Shown here: positions 34,945 to 43,583 of the stretch, piece by piece
How the letters are laid out: every line of letters starts with the position of its first letter
How positions within the stretch are numbered: the first letter of the stretch is position 1
Source of the DNA: Gammaproteobacteria bacterium
GTDB lineage: Bacteria; Pseudomonadota; Gammaproteobacteria; Pseudomonadales; Azotimanducaceae
Length of the DNA stretch: 46,728 bases
NCBI GenBank assembly: GCA_007694905.1
Contig: REEU01000113.1
Coordinates: forward strand, 1 to 46,728
Direction: 5' to 3'
Made by a program: the position numbers and the translations under genes
The notes under the pieces: model-generated
What the model saw: only the letters and a program-made list of their open reading frames with translations
What the model was told of the DNA's origin: nothing
Databases searched by the model: none

Positions 34945-35141
34945 GTGGGCCTCCGATTGCGGGTCAGGTCATTGAGGGGCAGCGCTCCTGCGTCGTCAAG
35001 CTCGCCGGCCCATGTGTGGGCGCAGGCGCACGCCCGGCAAGTGGGCTGACTCACGATCGGGAACGGCGCTGACGCCTGTTCGGGACGTCCTGTCCACAGT
35101 GCAATGAGCCGGCAGCACCCCAATGTGGACAGGAGCCGGAT
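34945..35141. promoter_or_regulatory. Intergenic region with inverted repeat at the ribosome-binding site
   Basis: CCTGTCCACA (35089-35098) and TGTGGACAGG (35124-35133) form a perfect 10-bp inverted repeat with a 25-nt spacer. The right arm contains the AGG of AGGAG (35131-35135), which is the ribosome-binding site of the following gene. The repeat could therefore be an operator or a stem that hides the site. Confidence 0.45.
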
Positions 35142-35549
35142 ATGAACATGAAGACCTTTCTCGAACAGTATCGACCGCAACTGCAGCGCTACGTGGATCG
35201 CGCCTCACCGGAGTTGATCGGCAACGCCGAGCTCGATGCGTTTCTCGTGCGGGTGGAGGCGGAGCTGCGGCAGGTGGACGAGCCGCCCCCTTTTGCCCGC
35301 AAGCTGTTGCCGGGCGAGGACACGTTTTTCTGGTGTCTCGATCAGCTCGCGATCATCGCCGACCCTGCCAGCGGCTACAGCCGTACCGATCCCTGGGCCT
35401 GCGCCGTGGTCGCGGACGTCGCGGAACTGGCGCCGCGGCTGCGCGCCCGTCAGCCGTTGCCGCCGGGTCGGGTGATGCACTTCATGGCGCCCATCGACGA
35501 GAACGATCTGGACTGGGATTTCGGCGATGACGAGGTGACCGTTCACTGA
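35142..35549 (+). CDS. Hypothetical protein (135 aa)
   Basis: I do not recognise this protein. It is soluble, acidic at the C-terminus (ENDLDWDFGDDEVTVH) and rich in Trp, Pro and Leu (TFFWCLDQLAIIADPASGYS, SRTDPWACAVVADVAELAP). The ATG is preceded by AGGAG. It lies 34 bp upstream of the RecQ-like fusion gene and on the same strand, so they may be co-transcribed. Confidence 0.7.
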   Translation: MNMKTFLEQYRPQLQRYVDRASPELIGNAELDAFLVRVEAELRQVDEPPPFARKLLPGEDTFFWCLDQLAIIADPASGYSRTDPWACAVVADVAELAPRLRARQPLPPGRVMHFMAPIDENDLDWDFGDDEVTVH

Positions 35550-35583
35550 CGGGTCAGGGACGGGTCCTCGAGGCGGCAGGCCG

Positions 35584-37767
35584 GTGCGGCAGCCCTGCAG
35601 ATGGCCACAGTGGCGGCGACGTCCCCGGCTGCCAGCGGCGGCTCTGGAGCTGCTGCGGCAGGCCACTGGCGATCCCCAGGCGCAGTTCCGTCCCGGCCAG
35701 GAGGACGCCATCGCTGCGCTGCTGGCCGGTCCCGCCAAGCTGCTGGTGGTGCAGCGGACTGGCTGGGGCAAGAGTCTGGTCTACTTCATCGCGGCCAGCC
35801 TGCTGCGGGAATCCGGCGCCGGGCCGACTCTGCTCGTGTCGCCGCTGCTGGCGCTGATGCGCAATCAGGTTGCAGCGGCCCGGCGCATGGGATTGCGCGC
35901 CCAGGCGATCCATTCCGATAACCGTGCGGCCTGGCCGGCCGTGGATGCCGCACTGGCGGCGGACCGGGTCGACCTGCTGCTGTTGTCCCCTGAGCGCCTG
36001 GCGGCACCTGGGTTCCTCGCCAGGCTGTTCGCCCCGGGTCGACCCCGGCCGGCCCTGTGGGTGATCGATGAAGCCCACTGCCTATCGGATTGGGGGCATG
36101 ATTTCCGTCCCCGCTACCGCCTGCTGGCACCGTTGCTCATGGAGCGCGCCGCCGAAGCGCGGATCTTGGCCACCACGGCCACGGTGAATCAGCGTGTGCT
36201 GGCGGACCTCGAGAACGTTCTCGGTCGGGATGTGACGGTACTTCGCGGGCCGCTCGCCCGCGACAACCTGGCACTGCAGGTGCTGCATCTGCCGCACCCG
36301 GCCGAGCGTCTTGCCTGGCTGGCCCAGACGCTGCCTGAGCTGCCCGGCAGTGGCATCGTCTACACGCTGACGGTGGCCGATGCGGAGCGGGTCGCAGCCT
36401 GGTTGCGGCACTGCGGTCTGGAGGTGGCCGCCTACACCGGTCGCAGCGGATCGCAGCGGCCCGAGCTGGAAGCCGATCTGCTGGCCAATCGGCTAAAGGC
36501 CCTGGTCGCGACCACCGCGCTGGGAATGGGTTTCGACAAGCCGGATCTGGCCTGGGTGATCCACTTCCAGATGCCCCCGTCCCCGCTGACCTATTACCAG
36601 CAGGTCGGACGTGCCGGCCGCGCGCTCACAGCGGCCCGCGGCGTGCTGCTCTGTGGCGAGGAGGACCTGGCCATCGGCCGACGTCTCGTGCGCGGTCAGC
36701 TGCCGGAACCGGATGAGATCGCGCTGCTGCTGGACGGGCTCGCCGCCGCAACGCAGCCGCTCGCTGCGGCCGAGCTCGCGGCAGCCACCGGAGTGGAATC
36801 CGGCCGGGTCCAGCGCTGGCTGGAACTGCTGGCCACCGAGTCGACGCCTCCCGTACAGCGGATCCGGAGCCGCTGGCAGGCAACCGGGTCATCGCTGGCA
36901 GCGGACTTCCACGCCCGCATCCAGGCCCGCCTCGCCGAGCGCGAACGTGAACTGCAGCAGATGTGCGAGTACATCCGTCTCGAGCGGGGACACATGGACT
37001 TTCTGGTACGCGCCCTCGGCGGAGACGGCCGCCGCCACCCGGATCCCGGACTGGCACCGTTGTCGGCGGCCGTGGAGGCGGAGCAGTTGGCGCGGGCCGC
37101 GCGCTGGGTCGCGCCGCCCTGGGTCGGGTTGCCCAGTTTCGGCTCCCCGAGGTTCGGCTCCCCGAGGTTCGGCTCCCCGAAGGCGGGGTGGCCCTTGGAG
37201 TCGGCCGACGATCAGACTGCGCCGGCGGTATGGGCCCAGGGTCGCGCGCTGGCGGCCACCGACGATGGCCGCGTGCTGCAGACGATCGTGGACTGCAAAG
37301 CCCGCTTCCGGCGTGTCCCGGAGCACCTGATCCGTGCCTGCCGTGATCTGGTGCTGGGCTGGCAACCGGAGCCGCCACCGCGCTGGGTCACCTGCATCCC
37401 GTCGCTCGGGCATCCGGATTGGGTGCCGGACCTCGCGTGGCGTGTGGCCGCTGAGCTTGAACTGCCGTTTCATGCCGTCCTGAAGCAGGTTCGCGAACGG
37501 CCCGCGCCAACCCTGCGCGGCCCTCCGTCGCCGGTGCGTGCCGCCAGCCTCCCGGGCAGCCTGCAGCGCGTGCAGCAGGTGCCGGCTGCACCCGTGCTGC
37601 TCATCGATGACCTGGTCTATACCGGTGCAACGCTGGCCCTTGGCGCCCGGCTGCTCGAGGAGGCGGGCGCCGGACCCGTGTGGACGCTGGCACTGGCCTC
37701 TTTCGTCGACCCGGCGACCGGGTCAGAATCCGGGGCCACCCAAGATTCTGCCATGGAGATCTCATGA
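35584..37767 (+). CDS. RecQ-like DNA helicase fused to a phosphoribosyltransferase
   Basis: The first ~480 residues are a RecQ-type 3'-5' helicase: QFRPGQEDAI, Walker A with K63 (TGWGKSLVYF), DEAH at 161-164 in VIDEAHCLSDWGHDFRPRY, TTALGMGFDKPDLAWVIH, and motif VI QQVGRAGR. The zinc-binding subdomain is degenerate: one Cys remains in MCEYIRLERGHMDFLV. There are no winged-helix or HRDC domains. After a linker with three FGSPR/K repeats (519-533), residues about 545-715 form a phosphoribosyltransferase with the PRPP loop VLLIDDLVYTGAT (672-683). The start is GTG. The stop overlaps the SDR start (ATGA). Substrate and role are unknown. Confidence 0.88.
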   Translation: MRQPCRWPQWRRRPRLPAAALELLRQATGDPQAQFRPGQEDAIAALLAGPAKLLVVQRTGWGKSLVYFIAASLLRESGAGPTLLVSPLLALMRNQVAAARRMGLRAQAIHSDNRAAWPAVDAALAADRVDLLLLSPERLAAPGFLARLFAPGRPRPALWVIDEAHCLSDWGHDFRPRYRLLAPLLMERAAEARILATTATVNQRVLADLENVLGRDVTVLRGPLARDNLALQVLHLPHPAERLAWLAQTLPELPGSGIVYTLTVADAERVAAWLRHCGLEVAAYTGRSGSQRPELEADLLANRLKALVATTALGMGFDKPDLAWVIHFQMPPSPLTYYQQVGRAGRALTAARGVLLCGEEDLAIGRRLVRGQLPEPDEIALLLDGLAAATQPLAAAELAAATGVESGRVQRWLELLATESTPPVQRIRSRWQATGSSLAADFHARIQARLAERERELQQMCEYIRLERGHMDFLVRALGGDGRRHPDPGLAPLSAAVEAEQLARAARWVAPPWVGLPSFGSPRFGSPRFGSPKAGWPLESADDQTAPAVWAQGRALAATDDGRVLQTIVDCKARFRRVPEHLIRACRDLVLGWQPEPPPRWVTCIPSLGHPDWVPDLAWRVAAELELPFHAVLKQVRERPAPTLRGPPSPVRAASLPGSLQRVQQVPAAPVLLIDDLVYTGATLALGARLLEEAGAGPVWTLALASFVDPATGSESGATQDSAMEIS
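37138..37182 (+). repeat. Three 15-bp tandem repeats in the RecQ-PRT linker
   Basis: TTCGGCTCCCCGAGG is repeated three times (37138, 37153, 37168); only the second-last base differs in the last copy (AAG for AGG). Each unit encodes FGSPR or FGSPK and keeps the frame. Confidence 0.9.
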
Positions 37768-38459
37768 CGACGGTCCTGATTACCGGTGCCAATCGCGGTA
37801 TCGGCCTGGAGCTCTGCAAGCGCTATACGGCGTCCGGTCACAGCGTTCTGGCCTGCTGCCGGGTCCCTGCCGAAGCGGATGTGCTGATGGATTTCGCCGC
37901 CCGTCACGACCATCTCAGCGTCCACGGCGTGCACGTGTCCGACGCCGACTCGGTGGCGGCACTCGCGGACGGCCTCGCCGGCCGCCCCATCGACATCCTG
38001 ATCAACAATGCCGGGACCACCGGGCCCGCCCGCGAGCGGCAGACCGTGTTCGAGATGGACTACGAGGGCTGGGAGGAGGCCTTTGCCGTGAATGCCATGG
38101 CGCCATTGCGGATGTTGCAGGCCCTGCTGCCGAATCTGCGCGCCGCGGAAGCCGCCAAGGCCATCACCATCACCAGCCAGATGGGCGCCCTGTCCTTCGA
38201 CATGCCGGCAGCGTATGCCTATTGCGCGTCGAAAGCGGCGGTGAACAAGGTCATGCGGCTGGCCGCCATCGACCTGAAGAAGGCGGGCATTGCCATCGGC
38301 CTGATCCATCCGGGCTGGGTGCAGACGGATATGGGCGGGCCTAACGCGGCAATCACCGTCGACGAGTCGGCCGCGGGGATCATCGACGTCATCGACTGGA
38401 TCGGCCTGGAGCAGACGGGTTGCTTCATGAACTGGAACGGTCAGCCTCACGATTGGTGA
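37764..38459 (+). CDS. Short-chain dehydrogenase/reductase (coupled to RecQ-PRT)
   Basis: This 231-aa NAD(P)-dependent oxidoreductase has TGANRGIG at the N-terminus, NNAG at about 84, the catalytic serine in ITITSQMGALS and the Tyr-Lys pair YCASKAAVNKV. It resembles the C-factor/CsgA-like and carbonyl-reductase-like class of SDRs. The ATG overlaps the stop of the helicase fusion (ATGA) and has GGAG upstream, so translation is coupled. No substrate can be read from the sequence. Confidence 0.9.
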   Translation: MTTVLITGANRGIGLELCKRYTASGHSVLACCRVPAEADVLMDFAARHDHLSVHGVHVSDADSVAALADGLAGRPIDILINNAGTTGPARERQTVFEMDYEGWEEAFAVNAMAPLRMLQALLPNLRAAEAAKAITITSQMGALSFDMPAAYAYCASKAAVNKVMRLAAIDLKKAGIAIGLIHPGWVQTDMGGPNAAITVDESAAGIIDVIDWIGLEQTGCFMNWNGQPHDW

Positions 38460-38627
38460 GAGCTGTGTGCGCCGCCGCCGCCCCCCCGAGCGGACCAGGC
38501 GCACGCGCCGCCGAGGTGGCCCGAATGACGTGGTAGGAGGCCTGCTGTTTGTGGAAGACTGACGTGAGCGTGCAGCCATCGATGTGTTTTGGCGCCTGCC
38601 GCAGCCCCTGCCACGAGAGGAGAGACC

Positions 38628-39407
38628 ATGCCCAGACTGACCCGACTCGACCGTTCCCTTGCCGGGCGCGTTGCCATCGTCACCGGCGCTGCCAGCGGCA
38701 TGGGGCGCGCCACGGCGCAATTGTTGGCGGACGAGGGTGCGAAGGTGGCCGCCATGGACCTCAACGAGGAGGCGCTCAGCCCCCTTGTGGAGGAGATCAT
38801 GGACGCCGGAGGCACCGCCCACGCCTGGCGCCTGGACGTTGCGGACGGAATGGAGATGAATCGCGTGTTCGCCGATGTGGTGGAGCAGTTCGGAGGCATC
38901 GACATCCTCATCAACAACGCCGGGATCTCCACGTTCACGCCGGTGGATGCCGAGGACTACATGGAGATCTGGGACCGTCACCTGGCCGTGCTGCTGACGG
39001 CCCACGTGCGTGCGGTCCGGGCGGCATTACCTTGGCTGCGCAAGTCGGACGCTGCGCGCATCGTCAACATCGCCTCCACCGAGGGGCTCGGCGCGACGCC
39101 CATGGGCAGTCCCTACACCGCCGCCAAGACAGGGGTCACGGGCCTCACCCGCTCGCTGGCCGTGGAGCTCGGCCCGGAGGCCATCACCGTCAACTGCATC
39201 TGCCCGGGTCCGATCCGTACCGGCATGACCGAAGCGATTCCGGACGAGCACAAGGTCATCTTCGCCAAGCGGCGCACCGCGCTGAAGCGCTACGGCGAAC
39301 CGGAGGAGGTCGCCCAGATCACGGTGTCGCTGTGCATGCCGGCCGCGTCCTACATCACCGGAGCCGTGATCCCGGTGGACGGCGGGCTCATGGCCCGCAA
39401 TGCGTGA
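38628..39407 (+). CDS. SDR family oxidoreductase (3-ketoacyl/steroid type)
   Basis: The 259-aa protein is a classical SDR with [15 protein letters not shown] after beta-2, NNAGISTFT, the serine in [11 protein letters not shown], and YTAAKTG as the active-site Tyr-Lys. The C-terminal [14 protein letters not shown] is standard. The ATG at 38628 follows GAGAGGAGAG. It is 47 bp upstream of a P450 gene on the same strand, so the two probably act on the same compound, oxidising an alcohol made or exposed by the P450. Confidence 0.92.
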   Translation: MPRLTRLDRSLAGRVAIVTGAASGMGRATAQLLADEGAKVAAMDLNEEALSPLVEEIMDAGGTAHAWRLDVADGMEMNRVFADVVEQFGGIDILINNAGISTFTPVDAEDYMEIWDRHLAVLLTAHVRAVRAALPWLRKSDAARIVNIASTEGLGATPMGSPYTAAKTGVTGLTRSLAVELGPEAITVNCICPGPIRTGMTEAIPDEHKVIFAKRRTALKRYGEPEEVAQITVSLCMPAASYITGAVIPVDGGLMARNA

Positions 39408-39454
39408 GGTCACAACGGCGCGCGGCGGGACGGCCGCGCGCGGGAGGCGCTGTC

Positions 39455-40666
39455 ATGACAATCGATCTGCTTGATCCCGCCAGCTTCGACGGTGGGCAAC
39501 CCCATGAACAGTTCCGCTGGCTGCGGGAGCACGCACCCGTTTACCGGCATGCCGAGCAGGGCGGTCCGGGCTTCTGGGCCGTGACCCGGCAGGCGGACGT
39601 GCGCGCCATCGGGCGTGATTCGGCGACGTTCTCCTCCGAGCCGACGATCATGATCCATGATCCCGAACCGGGCTCCGGGCTCGACTTCGGCGATCACAAG
39701 ATGATGCTGATGATGGATCCGCCGCTGCACACGGAATATCGCAAGCTGATCAGCCGCGAGTTCACCCAGGCCCCGGCCCATGCCATGACGCCATGGATCG
39801 ACGCCTTCGCGCGGCAGATCGTCGATGCGGTGATCGAACGTGGCGAATGCGACTTCGTCGCCGACATTGCCGGCGAGATGCCGTCTTACGTCATCGCGAA
39901 GCTTATGGGCTTGCCGCTTGCGGATGGACGCAAACTCTACGAACTCACCGAGATCATCCACACGGCGCCGGAAACGCTGCCGGAAGGCGCCCAGGCAGAC
40001 GCGGTGCGGCGCATGTTCGAGTACGCGATGGGCGTGATTGCGGAAAAGCGGGCACGGCCCAGCGATGACCTGGCCAGTCGCCTTCTGCACGCAGAGGTGG
40101 ACGGCAGGCAGCTCGACGATACGGATTTTCTTCTGTTCTTCCTGCTGCTGATCGATGCCGGCGGTGACACCACGCGCAATCTGGTCGGAGCGGGCATGCT
40201 GACACTGCTCGAGCATCCGGATCAGTACGCGCTACTGCGCAGCGACCCCGAACGCTACCTGCCGGGGGCCCGGGACGAGCTGCTGCGCTGGGTCTCGCCG
40301 GTGATCTACATGCGCCGGACGGCGACCCGGGACACCGAGCTTGCGGGCGTGTCCATTGCTGCAGGAGACAAAGTGGTCATGTACTACGGCGCCGCCAACC
40401 GGGATCCGGCGGCATTCGAGCGCCCCGAGGTGTTCGACATCACGCGCAGGCCCAATCGCCATGTGGCCTTCGGTGGCGGCACCCACATCTGTCTCGGCCA
40501 GCACGTGGCCCGGGTGGAGATCGATGCGCTGCTTAAGGAAGTGATCCTGCGTATGCCGAACATCGAGCTCGCAGGCGAACCGGCCTGGCTCGCGTCCAAC
40601 TTCATCTCCGGTCCCCGGACCATGCCGGTCCGCTTCCCTGCCGGACGCCGCGCCGCGGCGGGCTGA
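39455..40666 (+). CDS. Cytochrome P450
   Basis: This is a soluble bacterial P450 of 403 aa. The I-helix has AGGDTT (LIDAGGDTTRN), the K-helix has E-x-x-R as DELLRWVSP, and the heme-thiolate is Cys346 in FGGGTHICLGQHVAR. The N-terminal DPPLHTEYRKLISREFTQ is typical of actinobacterial and proteobacterial class I P450s that act on steroids, terpenes or fatty acids. No ferredoxin or ferredoxin reductase gene is in the window, so it must use electron partners encoded elsewhere. GGGAGG precedes the ATG. Confidence 0.95.
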   Translation: MTIDLLDPASFDGGQPHEQFRWLREHAPVYRHAEQGGPGFWAVTRQADVRAIGRDSATFSSEPTIMIHDPEPGSGLDFGDHKMMLMMDPPLHTEYRKLISREFTQAPAHAMTPWIDAFARQIVDAVIERGECDFVADIAGEMPSYVIAKLMGLPLADGRKLYELTEIIHTAPETLPEGAQADAVRRMFEYAMGVIAEKRARPSDDLASRLLHAEVDGRQLDDTDFLLFFLLLIDAGGDTTRNLVGAGMLTLLEHPDQYALLRSDPERYLPGARDELLRWVSPVIYMRRTATRDTELAGVSIAAGDKVVMYYGAANRDPAAFERPEVFDITRRPNRHVAFGGGTHICLGQHVARVEIDALLKEVILRMPNIELAGEPAWLASNFISGPRTMPVRFPAGRRAAAG

Positions 40667-40738
40667 AACCAGGTCAGGACGAGCCTGGGCTGCGACGGAA
40701 GGAGTCGACCGGCCCCGGAGCTGGCCTAGAATGGGGGC

Positions 40739-41908
40739 ATGAGCACCTCAACCACCAGCGCCGGAGCCCCCCTGCCACGAGCGGCCCAGTCTTTGCCGAC
40801 GCGCATGCAGTGGTTGGGGCTGCCGGACGCTCTGCAGCATCCCCGCTTCCAGTTCTGGGCGCTGCAGCTGATCGGCTGGAGCGGCTGGGCGGGATCGTGG
40901 ATGGCTTCAGGCATGTACTGGGGGATGGAGCCCGCCTACAACATCGCGGTGCTGATCGGCATGGTCACGGGCATCCTGCTCACTTCCCTGCTGCGCGGAC
41001 TGTTTCGAAACACCTGGAATCACCCCATGGCGCTGCGGGTGGTGGTGCTGCTCCTGGGATCCTATGGCATTGCAGCGCTGTGGCAGGTCAGCAAGAACGT
41101 CGCCCTGTTCGAGTTCTACGGGGCCTATCTCGACATGGACAGGGTGCTGGCCCAGGGCTGGACCGGCTACCTGCGGGGCACGCTGTCTTCGTTCTATATC
41201 ATCCTCTGCTGGAGCGGTCTGTACTTCGGCATCAAGTACTATCGCATGCTGCTCATCGAGCGCGACCGTGCCCTCGCGGCCATCGCCTCGGCCCGGGACG
41301 CGCAGCTGCGCATGCTGCGCTATCAGCTGAATCCCCACTTCCTGTTCAATACCCTGAATGCGATCTCGACTCTGATCCTGGAACAGGACACGCGCAAAGC
41401 GGACCTGATGGTCAATCGCCTGTCGAGCTTCCTGCGCTATTCGCTGGATAACGACCCGATGCAGAAGGTGCCGCTGGCCCAGGAAGTGGCCGCGCTGCGC
41501 ATGTATCTGGATATCGAGCAGGCCCGCTTCGAGGATCGGCTCACGGTGACTTTCGACATCGATCCGGAGGCGGCGGATGCGCTGCTTCCCGGCCTGTTGC
41601 TGCAGCCCCTGATCGAGAATGCGATCAAGTACGCGGTGGCCCGCAGTGAAGACGGTGGGCACCTGTTCATTGGCGGACAGGTCCGGGGCGGACGCCTGGA
41701 GCTGACGGTAGAGGATGACGGTCCCGGGCTCCCGGACGGTTATCGTCCTGAGAGCGGCGGCCGCGGCGTGGGGCTCGCGAATATCCGCCAGCGTCTGCAG
41801 CAGGCGCATGGTGTCCGGCAGGAAGTGAAGCTCGAGACCGCCGCTTCGGGAGGCCTGCGTGTCGTGATCCGCATGCCCTTCGAAGCGGCAGCAGAGGAGG
41901 TGCAATGA
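40739..41908 (+). CDS. LytS/AlgZ-type sensor histidine kinase
   Basis: The 389-aa kinase has about four membrane helices between residues 40 and 170 without a large periplasmic domain. The His_kinase domain has H200 in RYQLNPHFLFNTLN, and the ATPase domain has LLQPLIENAIKYAV, DDGPGL and GVGLANIRQRL. This is the LytS/YehU/AlgZ class, which pairs with LytTR regulators. The partner gene overlaps its stop (ATGA). The signal is unknown. Confidence 0.93.
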   Translation: MSTSTTSAGAPLPRAAQSLPTRMQWLGLPDALQHPRFQFWALQLIGWSGWAGSWMASGMYWGMEPAYNIAVLIGMVTGILLTSLLRGLFRNTWNHPMALRVVVLLLGSYGIAALWQVSKNVALFEFYGAYLDMDRVLAQGWTGYLRGTLSSFYIILCWSGLYFGIKYYRMLLIERDRALAAIASARDAQLRMLRYQLNPHFLFNTLNAISTLILEQDTRKADLMVNRLSSFLRYSLDNDPMQKVPLAQEVAALRMYLDIEQARFEDRLTVTFDIDPEAADALLPGLLLQPLIENAIKYAVARSEDGGHLFIGGQVRGGRLELTVEDDGPGLPDGYRPESGGRGVGLANIRQRLQQAHGVRQEVKLETAASGGLRVVIRMPFEAAAEEVQ

Positions 41909-42720
41909 GCGCGACGCCGTTACGCGTGGTGATCGTCGACGACGAGCCGCTGGCCCGCCGCGGCATCCGCCTGCGGCTCGAGGGCCGCAGTGATGTCGAA
42001 GTGGTGGCCGAGTGCGGCAATGGCCGCGATGCGCTCACCGCCATCTCCGAGCAGCTCCCGGATCTGGTGTTTCTGGACATTGGCATGCCCGGCATGGACG
42101 GACTCGAGACCGTGCGCCGCATCCAGGCCGATGTCATGCCGCTGATCGTGTTCGTCACGGCCTACGACCGTTTCGCGGTGGACGCTTTCGAGCTGCATGC
42201 GGTGGACTATCTGCTCAAGCCGGTGGACGCGGAACGTCTCGACACGGCCGTGGCGCGTGCACAAAGCATGCTCGATGAACGTGCGGCGGCGGCGGACAAG
42301 GCGCGCCTGCTCGGCGTGCTGCAGCGCCTGGCCCACCGCGACGGTGCGGATCTGGAGGCTTGGCTGGATGCGCCGGGCGGACGTCGTGGCGCCGAGCGGC
42401 TGACCATACGTGACGGCAGTGAGGTGTCCCTGGTGCCCATGCGCGACATTGACTGGGTGGACGCGGCGGGCGACTACATGTGCGTCCACGCACGAGGCGT
42501 GACCCACGTTATGCGCAGCACCATGAAAGCGTTGGAGGCCCAGCTCGATGGCGAGCGCTTCGCCCGCATCCACCGTTCGACCATCGTCAATGTGGAACGC
42601 GTGGTCAAGGTGGGCTCGCACATCAACGGCGAGTTCTTTCTTACCCTCGACTGCGGTACCCAGCTGAAGATGAGCCGGACTTACCGCGATCGTATCGATC
42701 GGATACTCGCTGCCGGCTGA
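41905..42720 (+). CDS. LytTR family response regulator
   Basis: This 271-aa regulator has a receiver domain with acidic residues in VDDEPLAR, the phosphoacceptor D58 in VFLDIGMPG, and the conserved lysine in LLKPVDAERL. A LytTR DNA-binding domain spans about residues 165-270 (RDIDWVDAAGDYMCVHARG, RIHRSTIVNVERV). It is AlgR/YehT-like. Neighbouring genes give no clear target; binding sites would be sought upstream of the kinase gene and the P450 operon. Confidence 0.94.
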   Translation: MSATPLRVVIVDDEPLARRGIRLRLEGRSDVEVVAECGNGRDALTAISEQLPDLVFLDIGMPGMDGLETVRRIQADVMPLIVFVTAYDRFAVDAFELHAVDYLLKPVDAERLDTAVARAQSMLDERAAAADKARLLGVLQRLAHRDGADLEAWLDAPGGRRGAERLTIRDGSEVSLVPMRDIDWVDAAGDYMCVHARGVTHVMRSTMKALEAQLDGERFARIHRSTIVNVERVVKVGSHINGEFFLTLDCGTQLKMSRTYRDRIDRILAAG

Positions 42721-42759
42721 CGCCCGCGCCAATCTTCATGGCGGGATTGCGCTGCAGGC

Positions 42760-42978
42760 TCAGCTGGCCTCCGGATCCCCGTCGCCGTCATCGCCCCACT
42801 GCGGATCGCCGGGTATGGCATGGGAGCCATCCGCCCAGGCGCCGAGATCGATGAGCTGACAGCGTTTGGAGCAAAACGGCCGATAGCGGCTTTCGGGCCT
42901 CCAAGGCACCGAGCGCCGGCAGGTGGGGCAGCTGACGATGTGCGTCGGTGCGCGGTTGGCAGCATCGGCTCCGCTCAT
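42760..42978 (-). CDS. yacG: DNA gyrase inhibitor YacG
   Basis: YacG is a small zinc protein that binds GyrB. The 72-aa product has the C-x2-C...C-x3-C pattern (CPTC, then FCSKRC) followed by [16 protein letters not shown] and an acidic tail. Its start overlaps the coaE stop (ATGA), as in the usual coaE-yacG pair. Confidence 0.95.
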   Translation of the reverse strand: MSGADAANRAPTHIVSCPTCRRSVPWRPESRYRPFCSKRCQLIDLGAWADGSHAIPGDPQWGDDGDGDPEAS

Positions 42979-43583
42979 GCGCGGGTCTCCTCGCTGGCCA
43001 GGTCCAGGTAGCGCTGGTGCAGCGCCTCCACCTGGCGATCGAGATCGTCGAGGCTGCCGTCGTTGACGATCACATCGTCGGCCCGCGCAAGCCGCGTGGC
43101 GCGATCGGCCTGTGCCGCCATGATGGCCCGGACCTGATCCTCGCTGTTGCCGTCCCGGGCTGCGGTGCGGGTCACCTGCAGGGATTCCGGGACGTCCACA
43201 ACCAGCACCCGATCCACCATGTCCACCTGGCCCGACTCGAACAGGAGGGGTGAGACCAGGATGGCGTAGGCCGACGTCGATCGCTCGAGCCCCGTGCGGA
43301 TCTCGTCGCCGATCAGGGGGTGCAGCAGCGCTTCGAGCCAGCGCCGTTCAGCGCTGTCCGCGAACACGCGCTGCCGCAGCGCGGCACGATCGAGGGCACC
43401 TTGCGCGGTGATCACGTCGCTGCCGAAGTGCTCTTCGATCGCCGCCAGCGCCGGACGCCCGGCTTCGACGACGACCCGCGATGCCAGATCCGCATCCACG
43501 ACGACGATGCCGCGCGCCGCGAAGCGGTCGGACACGGCAGTCTTGCCGCTGCCTATGCCTCCGGTGATGCCGACCACCAGCAT
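42975..43583 (-). CDS. coaE: Dephospho-CoA kinase
   Basis: CoaE phosphorylates dephospho-CoA in the last step of CoA synthesis. The P-loop is [17 protein letters not shown], then DADLASR, LLHPLI and [10 protein letters not shown] start at 43583 (MLVVGITGG), where GAGAGGAG lies upstream; the frame runs eight codons further. Length 202 aa is normal. In most relatives pilD precedes it directly, but here a 305-bp gap with a repeat element lies between. Confidence 0.96.
   Translation of the reverse strand: MLVVGITGGIGSGKTAVSDRFAARGIVVVDADLASRVVVEAGRPALAAIEEHFGSDVITAQGALDRAALRQRVFADSAERRWLEALLHPLIGDEIRTGLERSTSAYAILVSPLLFESGQVDMVDRVLVVDVPESLQVTRTAARDGNSEDQVRAIMAAQADRATRLARADDVIVNDGSLDDLDRQVEALHQRYLDLASEETRA

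Noticed and set aside
35089-35133. Inverted CTGTCCACA sequences as DnaA boxes
   Set aside because: They differ from TTATCCACA at two positions and no origin genes or AT-rich region lie nearby.
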